DNA of 8,258 nt, from assembly GCA_014360105.1 (NCBI GenBank), contig JACIYD010000053.1:1-8258 (forward strand), written 5' to 3'. The stretch is from Clostridia bacterium (GTDB lineage Bacteria; Bacillota; DSM-521; Neomoorellales; SLTJ01). A program made the translations under genes and the position numbers. This document shows positions 1 to 6,408 of this stretch, piece by piece (position 1 is the stretch's first letter; the number at the start of each line of letters is the position of its first letter). Under the pieces are notes generated by a model that worked only from the letters and a program-made list of their open reading frames with translations, ran no database searches and was not told the DNA's origin.

Positions 1-2
1 TG

Positions 3-386
3 GTTCAAGAGCCTCACTCGCAGCCCATCCCTTCGGACACAGGAGATCCATGCCGGGCCATGGCTGAGTGGAGCCTTGAGAGATCGCCTTGGTCAAGCGC
101 CTTGCCCCTAGAAGAACGAACTAATTGGGCTCTGAAAATGGTTGAAAAGTACCGACCTGAAGGAGTCCTGTTTACGGGAGTATGGGGTTGCCAGTTCGAT
201 CCCCAGTACGCCCGTTATATAGGTGATGCCATTAAGAAAGAATTTGGCATTCCTTACATGATGAACATACTGGAAGACGTCCCCGTCGAGATCGGCAAAG
301 ATGGTAGATACCAAATGAAGGGGAATACTCGCACCAGGCTCGAAGGATTTATCGAAATGCTTAGGGCTAGAAGGCGGGAACGTTAA
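3..386 (+). CDS. 2-hydroxyacyl-CoA dehydratase subunit (HgdB/BcrC-type), C-terminal part, cut by window edge
   Basis: The frame is open from base 3 to the TAA at 384-386, so the gene starts outside the window and the ATG at 60 is internal. The 127 visible residues match the C-terminal domain of the 2-hydroxyglutaryl-CoA dehydratase/benzoyl-CoA reductase family. They include a GDPCRAMAEWSL stretch, a helix LPLEERTNWALKMV, and GVLFTGVWGC, whose Cys sits where the family has an iron-sulfur cluster ligand. A second half-domain with FGIPYMMN follows, and the protein ends with the typical RTRLEGFIEML helix. Known members are two-subunit [4Fe-4S] enzymes that dehydrate 2-hydroxyacyl-CoA or reduce aromatic CoA esters after ATP-driven electron transfer from an activase. 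The substrate cannot be told from this part, and no activase is visible. Base composition is more AT-rich than the selD region. Its C-terminus resembles that of the broken paralogue at 2745-3015, so the two may derive from one subunit pair. Confidence 0.75.
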   Translation, partial: VQEPHSQPIPSDTGDPCRAMAEWSLERSPWSSALPLEERTNWALKMVEKYRPEGVLFTGVWGCQFDPQYARYIGDAIKKEFGIPYMMNILEDVPVEIGKDGRYQMKGNTRTRLEGFIEMLRARRRER

Positions 387-625
387 GCCAAGATAACCGC
401 TGTTCCGTTCGGCCAGCCGTATCCGTCGAGGCAAACTTTGGTGTCACACCGATCTCCCGAAAGGATGGAAGTAGGTAGTAACAACTAGAGAGACAGTCAA
501 TATTTAGTTCCTGGGGGGTCATAGGGAGGTAATCCATCTTCGTATCAGGTTTGCCTTATGAGGTAGCCAGCAAAAGGGACGGGTTGGTTCAAACGACCAC
601 CTCAGACTTGCTCAAGGCGGAAGTA

Positions 626-847
626 TTAAGCCGCGACCAAGCGAGAAGCCCGGAACACGTAATGCATCAAGGAGTTGTAAGGATTAGCCAGGCGGAAGAC
701 CTCAGCGCTGGCGTGTTCGGCGGGAGTCTTACCGCCCAAGGCTTCCTGGGGCTGGCGGAAGGAGTTATGGATAAAGGTGCGCTTAAATGGCAAAAGCAAC
801 GATCTCTGCGTCGGACGTAAAGCCCAGAAGGCGCGAAAGGCGCGCTT
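626..847 (-). pseudogene. Transposase C-terminal remnant (integrase-type DDE family)
   Basis: Read on the minus strand, this frame is open from 847 down to a TAA (complement of 626-628). It encodes about 73 residues without a proper start. The centre (about 707-766) reads NSFRQPQEALGGKTPAEHA, which matches the 'YNxxRPHxALGGKTPAE' signature at the C-terminal end of many integrase-fold (rve-type) DDE transposases. The catalytic Asp and Glu region would lie upstream, at coordinates above 847, but there the frame meets a stop and then the yedF leader, so the rest of the element is gone. No terminal inverted repeats or target duplication were recognised. The exact IS family cannot be given. It is dead DNA marking an old insertion beside the selenium genes. 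Confidence 0.6.
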
Positions 848-849
848 TT
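828..849 (+). terminator. Possible rho-independent terminator upstream of yedF
   Basis: A five-base GC stem (831-835 with 841-845) has a five-base loop and is extended by A/G-T pairs (828-830 with 846-848). It runs directly into TTTT at 846-849. The T tract is short and partly used in the stem, so strength is uncertain. It would stop plus-strand transcription coming from the dehydratase gene and separate it from yedF. Its position over the upstream end of the transposase remnant also allows a transposon-end origin. Confidence 0.35.
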
Positions 850-938
850 AGCCAGCCGTGCTGGCGGCTAATAGCGTCGTTGTTAGGCAGGACTACAACG
901 GGTTCAACGATTTTGTTTTGAAAGCATCCAGGCCAAAA

Positions 939-945
939 AAGGAGG
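939..945 (+). promoter_or_regulatory. Ribosome binding site of yedF
   Basis: An AAGGAGG core ends eight bases before the GTG at 954. It decides the start: the open frame extends further upstream to about 858, but those upstream codons have no ribosome site and no family similarity, whereas residues from 954 begin exactly like the TusA domain. Confidence 0.75.
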
Positions 946-953
946 AAAGAGGT

Positions 954-1538
954 GTGGAGCGGATAGTGGATGCACGGGGTCTCGCCTGTCCTCAGCCGTT
1001 ACTTAGCACCAAGCGGGCGCTAGAGGAGATGGGTGAGGGCTCTCTGATCACCATCGTGGACAACGAAACCGCGCGGGATAACGTGGTGAAGTTCGTCCAG
1101 AGCCAGGGTCTGCGGGCGGAGGTGGAGCAAAAGGGGAGCGACTACTATATTCATATACGCCGGAGCGAGGGGACGGAGCTGCGCAGAGCCATAGGCTCCA
1201 TGTCCGAGGAGGTCATGGTGATCTCCAGCGCCCTACTGGGCTCGGGAGACGAAGAGCTGGGCCGCGTGCTCATGCAAAGTTTTCTGGGTACCCTGGCCCA
1301 GGCCGAATCCCTCCCCAAAAAGATTCTGCTCATCAACTCCGGCGTAAAGTTGGCCTGCGAGGGCTCGCCGGTTCTGGACAGTCTGATGACGCTGGAGCAG
1401 CGAGGGGTGGAGATCGCCGCCTGCGGCACCTGCCTGGACTATTACAATCTCTTGGAAAGGCTTCGTGTGGGTTCGATAACCAACATGTACAGCGTTGTCT
1501 CCGCCTTGGCGGAGGCAGAAAAGGTGATCAACTTCTGA
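954..1538 (+). CDS. yedF: YedF-like selenium metabolism protein (TusA/SirA + DsrE-like domains)
   Basis: A 194-residue cytoplasmic protein, the usual size for this family. Residues 1-75 form a TusA/SirA-type domain with the motif DARGLACPQPLL; Cys12 in CPxP is the persulfide- or selenide-carrying position in TusA relatives. Residues 85-194 form a DsrE-like domain containing ELGRVLMQSFL, LINSGVKLACEGSPV, the CGTC pair (Cys157 and Cys160), and GSITNMYSVV near the end. This two-domain form is known from bacteria that also carry selD and is annotated as sulfurtransferase-like selenium metabolism protein YedF; a role in handling reactive selenium for SelD is inferred and not proven. It starts at GTG 954 behind a strong ribosome site. 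Its TGA stop is 15 bases before the DUF951-like ORF and about 100 bases before selD, so one transcript is likely. Confidence 0.9.
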   Translation: MERIVDARGLACPQPLLSTKRALEEMGEGSLITIVDNETARDNVVKFVQSQGLRAEVEQKGSDYYIHIRRSEGTELRRAIGSMSEEVMVISSALLGSGDEELGRVLMQSFLGTLAQAESLPKKILLINSGVKLACEGSPVLDSLMTLEQRGVEIAACGTCLDYYNLLERLRVGSITNMYSVVSALAEAEKVINF

Positions 1539-1553
1539 CCGGGAGGCGATACG

Positions 1554-1670
1554 ATGCGCCGCTACGCCCTCGGTGACGTGGTAAGGCTCAAAAACCACCC
1601 CTGCGGAAGCGGTCAGTGGGAAGGGGGTAACGCAGGTGGAGCGGGTGCGGCTTACCAAGCTTTGCTCTAG
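1554..1670 (+). pseudogene. Truncated DUF951-like small ORF between yedF and selD
   Basis: A 38-codon ORF with ATG 1554 and a good GGAGG at 1542-1546 (spacing seven). Its first 23 residues, MRRYALGDVVRLKNHPCGSGQWE, match the N-terminus of DUF951 proteins, small (about 60-70 residue) bacterial proteins that normally continue with a zinc-type KCxGC motif. Here that second half is absent. After QWE the frame becomes glycine/alanine-rich and ends at TAG 1668-1670, inside the selD start region (overlap from 1636). No other frame restores the KCxGC part, so a deletion rather than a simple frame shift is likely. The intact start and ribosome site mean it may still be translated and could couple translation into selD. 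Alternatives are a genuinely short leader peptide or a dead remnant. Confidence 0.55.
1621..1628 (+). promoter_or_regulatory. Ribosome binding site supporting the selD start at GTG 1636
   Basis: AAGGGGGT lies seven bases before GTG 1636. The selD frame has a stop at 1582-1584 and no other good start before 1636. The following residues VRLTKLCSSAG align with the SelD N-terminus, so this site supports a start upstream of the TGA codon rather than at GTG 1690. Confidence 0.55.
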
Positions 1671-2688
1671 CGCTGGCTGAGCGGCCAAAGTGGGTCCGGG
1701 GACCCTGGCCAAAATTTTGGAGCAAGTGCCCCAAATGCCCAGTGACCGGCTTCTGGTGGGCCCGGAGACCTCCGACGACGCCGGCGTCTACCTCCTCGAC
1801 CAGGAAAGAGCCTTGATACAGACCATAGACTTCTTTACCCCTATTGTTGACGACCCCTACCTTTTCGGACAGATCGCCGCGGCCAACGCGCTTAGCGATG
1901 TCTACGCCATGGGCGGTATGCCCTTAACCGCGATGAACGTGGTCTGTTTTCCTTCGCGCAAGCTCGATCTGGGCATCCTGCGGGAGATCCTCCGTGGCGG
2001 CGCGGACAAGGTCCTTGAGGCCGGGGCGGTGGTGGTAGGCGGACATACCGTAGAGGACCCGGAGCCGAAGTATGGCCTGGCGGTGACGGGCATCGTCCAC
2101 CCGGACAAGCTGATGACCAATGCACGGGCGCAGCCGGGGGAGGTGCTCATCCTCACCAAGCCCCTGGGCAGCGGGATAATCAGCACCGCCATCAAGGCCG
2201 GCATGGCGGGCCCGGAAGCGGTACAGACGGCCACGGCGGCCATGGCCGCTCTCAACCGTGCCGCGGCGGAGGTGGCCTTGAAGCTGGGGGTGCGGAGCTG
2301 CACCGACGTTACCGGATTCGGTCTTCTAGGCCATGCCGCGGAGATGGCCTTGGCCAGCGGCGCGGGCCTGCGCTTCTGGCTGGAAGCGATTCCGGTGTAC
2401 CCACAGGCGCTCGAGCTGGCGGCCATGGGGCTGGTGCCGGGCGGAGCTTACGCCAACCGCAGTTTCCTGGCGGATCGCGTTTCTTTTGCCGGCGATGTAA
2501 ATGAGGCGGAGCAAGACCTGCTTTTTGACCCCCAGACCTCCGGGGGACTGCTTTTCACCGTACCGGCGGGCCGGGAGGAAGAATGCTTGAACCGTTTGCG
2601 GGAGCGAGGGGTGCTGGCGGCGGTCGTGGGCGAAGTGGTGGCGGAACCGGCCGGCCGGATTGAGGTGGTCCGGGTACGGCGGTCTTAG
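1636..2688 (+). CDS. selD: Selenide, water dikinase SelD, selenocysteine-containing (TGA at 1678-1680 = Sec)
   Basis: SelD makes selenophosphate from selenide and ATP, the Se donor for selenocysteine and selenouridine synthesis. Reading from GTG 1636 through the TGA gives 350 residues, the usual length. The N-terminus is VERVRLTKLCSSAG-U-AAKVGPG: Sec15 aligns with E. coli Cys17, and Lys18 with the essential Lys20 at the same spacing. Metal and ATP residues follow: Asp48 in SDDAGV, Asn84 and Asp88 in ANALSDVYAMGG, GGHT at 135-138, Asp224 in TDVTGFGLLGH, and DPQTSGG at 298-304. Downstream of the TGA the frame is intact to TAG 2686-2688. A SECIS-type hairpin follows the TGA (1683-1710). Starting at 1690 would lose the glycine-rich catalytic loop, so that start is not credible. 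SelD being itself a selenoprotein makes its synthesis depend on its own product. The gene follows yedF closely; selA, selB and selC are not in the window. Confidence 0.95.
1683..1710 (+). promoter_or_regulatory. Bacterial SECIS-like hairpin of selD
   Basis: Immediately after the TGA (1678-1680), bases 1683-1687 pair with 1706-1710 and 1692-1696 pair with 1701-1705. This leaves a G-rich four-base apical loop (1697-1700) and a one-sided bulge AAGT (1688-1691) ending in U. The loop lies 17 bases after the TGA. A short stem-loop within the coding region just 3' of UGA, with guanines in the apical loop and a bulged U below it, is the known bacterial layout recognised by SelB. Pairing is read directly from the sequence; SelB binding is inferred. 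Confidence 0.7.
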
Positions 2689-2744
2689 CCCGCTGGCTCA
2701 GCGCGGCTGCTGACGGAAGAAGGAACAATAAGCTGGGAGGGATA

Positions 2745-3015
2745 ATGCCGATGGGCGATTACCGCCAGATGTGGGAACAGTTGGGAATGGATTTAGACTG
2801 TATATAGGGGGTTTCGGAATACAAAGCTGATGCCGTCGTGGATATCAGCCTCCAGTTCTGCAGCTTGTACAGAGAGTTATTTGGTAACAAAGGTACTAAA
2901 GGAAGCAGGTATACCGGTGACGCATCTAGTTACAGACTACAGCGATCAAGATACGGAAAGCCTTCGCACTCGCATAGAGGCTTTTCTAAAGATGGTTAGA
3001 GTTAGAGAGAGGTAA
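2745..3015 (+). pseudogene. Internally deleted 2-hydroxyacyl-CoA dehydratase subunit (HgdB/BcrC-type) pseudogene
   Basis: Family members have about 380-420 residues; here only the two ends remain. ATG 2745 with GGAGG at 2736-2740 begins MPMGDYRQMWEQLGMDLD, which looks like the N-terminus of this family, and stops at TAG 2805-2807. In the same frame after the stop comes VSEYKADAVVDISLQFCSLY (2811-2870), the C-terminal cluster-cysteine segment. The frame then shifts at about 2871, and ESYLVTKVLKEAGIP to TDYSDQDTESLRTRIEAF runs to TAA 3013-3015. So about 1 kb of the middle is missing, plus one nonsense codon and one frame shift. Composition is AT-rich compared with selD. It begins 56 bases after selD and was probably once co-transcribed. 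The C-terminus is similar to that of the gene at the left edge, suggesting two subunits of one enzyme or a duplicated pair. Confidence 0.7.
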
Positions 3016-3309
3016 TATCACCAAGCTGGCGGGGTTCTCTACCTGGTTGTCGCGCCGGACGATGGTATTTTGGACGTGAAGACTGCCGGCGGTAATCCCG
3101 TGGCGGAAGGCATCACCAGCTTCACAGCGCGGCAGGAGGGCAAGCTCGTGGCCCTGCCCGTTGCCGCGGGCGATGCGACCGCAGGAAAAGAGCTGGTGCG
3201 CCTCTCGACGAAGGTAGGTTTTTTTCGCGTGACCGGCAGGAAAAACGGGGCCAAAAAGCGAACCGCCAATTACGTGCCGGCAGGACCACTCAGCGCAAAA
3301 GACGAAACG
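3016..3309 (+). other. Unrecognised coding-like remnant
   Basis: The frame directly after the stop at 3013-3015 is open to 3591. Its first part, from about 3034, reads like a real protein: VLYLVVAPDDGILDVKTAGG followed by an alternating hydrophobic/polar, beta-type pattern and a basic KNGAKKRTANYVPAGPL tail. There is no ribosome site before TTG 3070 or any nearby start, so this is more likely the end of a gene whose beginning was lost at the junction with the dehydratase pseudogene. I do not recognise the family. The alternative is that it is the N-terminal part of one 173-codon ORF (TTG 3070 to 3591) that includes the membrane segments described next. Confidence 0.3.
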
Positions 3310-3591
3310 ATGGGCACCTCAGCGGTTCTTCTTTGGTTGGGCCTTGTCAAGACGGTCACCTACGGGGCGTGTACCGTGGTGGCCCTGACCTATTATCTTC
3401 GGTCTGCCCACCGTGCGCGAATGCCGCGGGCCTTCGGTTGCTTCGTCGTCGGCCTCCTGCTGATGGCCACCGGGGAATTCCTGGGATATGCCTGGCGCTC
3501 TTGCCTTGCGCTGGCGGCGAAAGGGTGGCGCGGAGTTCGGCGGGACGGCTGCCGGCCCACTTGGGATGGACTTCTCATTGATGCCAGGTAG
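3310..3591 (+). CDS. Small hypothetical membrane protein
   Basis: From ATG 3310 this gives 93 residues with two clear hydrophobic segments, about residues 4-29 (VLLWLGLVKTVTYGACTVVAL) and 42-62 (AFGCFVVGLLLMATGEFLGYA), joined by a short basic loop. This suggests an inner-membrane hairpin with the loop inside. The last 30 residues (WRGVRRDGCRPTWDG) look unlike a membrane protein, so the end may be shifted out of frame or truncated. No good Shine-Dalgarno precedes ATG 3310, and the same frame is open further upstream. It ends 39 bases before the c-di-GMP sensor gene and could be co-transcribed with it. Function is unknown, and the gene may not be functional. Confidence 0.4.
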   Translation: MGTSAVLLWLGLVKTVTYGACTVVALTYYLRSAHRARMPRAFGCFVVGLLLMATGEFLGYAWRSCLALAAKGWRGVRRDGCRPTWDGLLIDAR

Positions 3592-3630
3592 CATTTCTGC
3601 CGGGAGCAACCGGCAAAGGGGAAGAGTTCC

Positions 3631-6408
3631 GTGTCAAGGCTAACCTCCTTGAGAACGAAGACGGTGCTGACGGCAGTCGCTTTCTTTGCCGTTCTCATCC
3701 TCGGTTTTTTTGCCGTTTCCCATGCGGTGGCAAAGCGGACGGCGGCCGAGCTGGAGAGGGGCGCGGTCCGAAAGGACGTGGAGCGCGTCCTGGGCGTTCT
3801 CGAGCGGGAGGTGGCCGCCCTGGACGACTTCGCCTGGGACTGGGCCTCTTGGGACGACACCTACGCTTTCGTTGAGGACGGAAACGAGGAGTACGTCAGG
3901 AGCAACCTTGTAGACACGACCTTCGAGGGCATAAGGGCGAACTACATCGTGCTGCTGGACCGCAAGGGCCGCGCTGTTTACGCCAGGGGCTACGACCCGC
4001 GCGCCGGGCGGGACATCCCGGTGCCCACGGGCCTGGCGGCGAGCTTGTTCCGGGCGGGGCAGGAGCCTGAGGCCAAGAAGGGAATAGTCGCGCTGCCGGA
4101 GGGGCTGATGCTGGTCGCCGCAAGGCCGATTCTCAAGAGCGACGAGAGCGGGCCGGCGCGGGGGGTCCTGATTTTCGCCCGCGTTCTGACCGCCGGCGAA
4201 GCGGCGAGGCTTTCGGAAGCCGTCCGCCTGCCGCTCTCCCTCCTTCCTCCGGGTGCCGTGGACCTCGGGCGGCTTGAGCCGGCGGGCCGGCTGGAAAGCG
4301 GAGAGCCTTTTTGGTTTGCGCCTGAATCTCCGTCCGAAGGGGTCGCCTACACGGTCTTAAGGGACATCCGCGGCGGGGCGGCCCTCATTCTGCGGGTCGG
4401 CGTTCCCCGGCAGGCGGCGGCGGTGCTCGGGGTCGTGAGAAGGCTGGGCCTCGTCCTGGCGCTGCTGCTGGGGGTGGTGGCCGGGGCCGCGGCCATATTC
4501 TGGCTGGACAGGGCGGTCCTTCTGCGGCTGAAGAGGCTGACCGACGAGGTGGCCGGGGTGGGCGGCAACCCCGGGAGGGTCGGGGTCCTGCCGGGCGGCG
4601 ACGAGCTTTCTCTTCTCTCGGCGGAGATAAACAGGATGGTGGAGCGGCTTGAGAAGAGGGACAGGGAGTACAGGGAGGTGGTGGAGAACGCCGCCGAGGC
4701 CATCGTTGTGGTGCAGGACGGCGTGATGAAGTTCGCCAACCCAGCGGCCGCCGGGCTGACCGGCCGACGGCGGTCGGAGCTGGTTGGCGCCGCGGTCGCC
4801 GACTTGGTCCACCCGGAAGACAGGAAGGAGGTCCTTGCCCGCACAAGGCGGCCGGCGGGCGGCGCGCCCGGCGCGTGCACGTTTGCGTTCAGGGTGATGG
4901 CCGGCGACGGAACCGCCAGGTGGGTAGAAGCCAACACGGTCGCGGTCGAATGGGAGGGAGGGCCCGCTACCTTGAGCTTCCTCACGGACGTGAGCGCGCG
5001 CCAGCTTTTGGAAGAGGAGCTGCGGAGGCTGGCGGCGGAAAAGACCCTCATTCTCGACAGCCTTGTGGAGCTGGTCTTGTACCTTGACCGCGACATGCAC
5101 ATAATCTGGGCCAACCGCGCGGCCGCCGCGTCCGTCGGCATGAGCCCTGAAGAGCTCTGGGGGGCCAAATGCCACCAAATATGGCGCGGTCGCGATCTGC
5201 CCTGCGCGGGCTGCCCGGTCGTCCGGGCCATGGAAACCGGCCGGGTAAGCGCGGGCGAGATTGCCTCTCCCGACGGCCGCTACTGGCACATAACCGCCTC
5301 TCCGGTCACGGACGAAGCCGGAAACGTAATAGGCGCGGTTGAAACGACCCTGGAGGTCACCGAGCGCAAGCGCTACGAGGAGCAGTTGAAGTACCTGAGC
5401 CTGCACGACCAGCTGACAGGCCTCTACAACCGCGCCTTTTTCGAGGAGGAACTCAAACGGCTGGCGGGCGGGCGCGATTACCCAATAACCGTCCTGGTGG
5501 CCGACCTGGACGGCTTGAAACTGGTCAACGACACCCTTGGCCACGCCAAGGGCGACGAAATGCTCAAAGCCTGTGCCGGCATCTTAAGGGCTTCCTTGCG
5601 GCGCTCCGACATTCTTGCCCGCATAGGCGGCGACGAATTTGCGGTCCTTTTGCCCAGAATGGACGAGAAAGCCGCGGCCGAAATCGCCCGCCGCATAACG
5701 GCGCGGGTCGGAGAGCACAACGCGCAGCACCCCGAGCTGCCTTTGCACCTGTCTTGGGGATACGCTACGAGCAAAGGCAGCGAGGAACCGCTGGAGGAGA
5801 CCTTTAGAAAAGCCGATGACCTGATGTACCGCCACAAGCTCATGCACAGGACCAGCGCCCGCAACCAGATCATTAGCGCCCTGTTGGCGGTACTGGAGGA
5901 AAAGGATTTCGTCGCTGCGGGCCACGCGCAGAGAGTGGAAGAGTGGTGCCTGAAGGTGGGCGAGAGGATAGGCCTTTCCCCCCGGCAGACGGCCGACCTG
6001 GCGCTTTTGGCCAGGGTGCATGATTTGGGGAAGGTGGCCGTGCCCGACAGCGTTCTCTTTAAGAAAGGCCCGCTGACAGAGGAAGAGTTAAATATCATGC
6101 GCCAGCATTGCGAGAGGGGCTACCGCATCGCGCTGTCCTCTCCCGACCTGGCCGGGGTGGCGGACCTAATCCTCAAGCATCACGAAAGGTGGGACGGCAC
6201 CGGCTACCCCCTCGGGCTCAAGGGCGATGAGATACCCGTGGAGTGCCGCATCCTGGCCATTGCCGACGCCTTCGACGCGATGACCTCGCGTCGGCCTTAC
6301 AGGGAGCCGGTGTCGGTAGAGGCAGCATTGGCGGAGCTCAAGAGGTGCGCGGGGAGCCAGTTCGACCCTCATTTGGTGGAGGTCTTCGCATCCGTGGTTT
6401 CGGCATAA
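3631..6408 (+). CDS. Membrane sensor with CHASE4-HAMP-PAS-PAS-GGDEF-HD-GYP (c-di-GMP synthesis/hydrolysis)
   Basis: A 925-residue protein starting at GTG 3631 behind AGGGGAAG (3617-3624). Transmembrane helices lie at about residues 11-32 and 271-293. Between them is an extracytoplasmic CHASE4-type domain, marked by DDFAWDWASWDDTY near residue 65. A HAMP linker follows (about 295-345), then PAS 1 (about 345-460) and PAS 2 (about 465-585), the latter with Cys514, Cys525 and Cys528 in KCHQIW...PCAGCPV. The GGDEF domain has DLDGLKLVNDTLGH, an inhibitory RxxD site (RRSD) five residues before an intact GGDEF at 666-670. The HD-GYP domain has His797-Asp798 in VHDLGKV, HHERWDGTGYP at 850-860 and DAFDAMTS. 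Both the cyclase that makes c-di-GMP from GTP and the phosphodiesterase that breaks it down appear competent, so net output should depend on the signal. The ligand is unknown. Upstream lies the small membrane protein; no gene follows closely. Confidence 0.93.
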   Translation: MSRLTSLRTKTVLTAVAFFAVLILGFFAVSHAVAKRTAAELERGAVRKDVERVLGVLEREVAALDDFAWDWASWDDTYAFVEDGNEEYVRSNLVDTTFEGIRANYIVLLDRKGRAVYARGYDPRAGRDIPVPTGLAASLFRAGQEPEAKKGIVALPEGLMLVAARPILKSDESGPARGVLIFARVLTAGEAARLSEAVRLPLSLLPPGAVDLGRLEPAGRLESGEPFWFAPESPSEGVAYTVLRDIRGGAALILRVGVPRQAAAVLGVVRRLGLVLALLLGVVAGAAAIFWLDRAVLLRLKRLTDEVAGVGGNPGRVGVLPGGDELSLLSAEINRMVERLEKRDREYREVVENAAEAIVVVQDGVMKFANPAAAGLTGRRRSELVGAAVADLVHPEDRKEVLARTRRPAGGAPGACTFAFRVMAGDGTARWVEANTVAVEWEGGPATLSFLTDVSARQLLEEELRRLAAEKTLILDSLVELVLYLDRDMHIIWANRAAAASVGMSPEELWGAKCHQIWRGRDLPCAGCPVVRAMETGRVSAGEIASPDGRYWHITASPVTDEAGNVIGAVETTLEVTERKRYEEQLKYLSLHDQLTGLYNRAFFEEELKRLAGGRDYPITVLVADLDGLKLVNDTLGHAKGDEMLKACAGILRASLRRSDILARIGGDEFAVLLPRMDEKAAAEIARRITARVGEHNAQHPELPLHLSWGYATSKGSEEPLEETFRKADDLMYRHKLMHRTSARNQIISALLAVLEEKDFVAAGHAQRVEEWCLKVGERIGLSPRQTADLALLARVHDLGKVAVPDSVLFKKGPLTEEELNIMRQHCERGYRIALSSPDLAGVADLILKHHERWDGTGYPLGLKGDEIPVECRILAIADAFDAMTSRRPYREPVSVEAALAELKRCAGSQFDPHLVEVFASVVSA

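Larger units (their letters stand above)
387..953. other. Intergenic stretch with IS remnant and hairpins
   Basis: No intact gene is supported here. The stretch contains the minus-strand transposase tail (626-847), a terminator-like hairpin (828-849) and a perfect short hairpin with stems 851-856 and 860-865. The part 387-625 shows no recognisable protein in any frame. A Shine-Dalgarno-like GGGAGGT at 523-529 has no start codon at a suitable distance, so it may belong to a lost gene. No convincing -35/-10 pair was found before yedF, although its promoter should lie in this stretch. Confidence 0.5.

Noticed and set aside
582..598. tRNA T-arm-like hairpin with GTTCAAA loop, considered because of the nearby selenium genes (selC)
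   Set aside because: The loop is offset from a true T-loop, and no anticodon arm, long variable arm or CCA end fits around it; no tRNA is present in the window.
551..820. Plus-strand ORF of 89 codons (TTG start)
   Set aside because: No family similarity, no ribosome site at a proper distance, and its opposite strand encodes a recognisable transposase end; treated as a shadow.
858..953. Longer start for yedF at GTG 858
   Set aside because: The added 32 residues are not part of the family, and the AAGGAGG site at 939-945 points to GTG 954.
1690..2688. selD starting after the TGA at GTG 1690
   Set aside because: It would remove the catalytic Sec/Cys position, the essential Lys and the start of the glycine-rich loop, while the upstream frame encodes exactly these.
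4347..5544. Long minus-strand ORFs under the c-di-GMP sensor gene
   Set aside because: Low-complexity, Pro/Arg/Ser-rich translations typical of antisense frames in GC-rich coding DNA.
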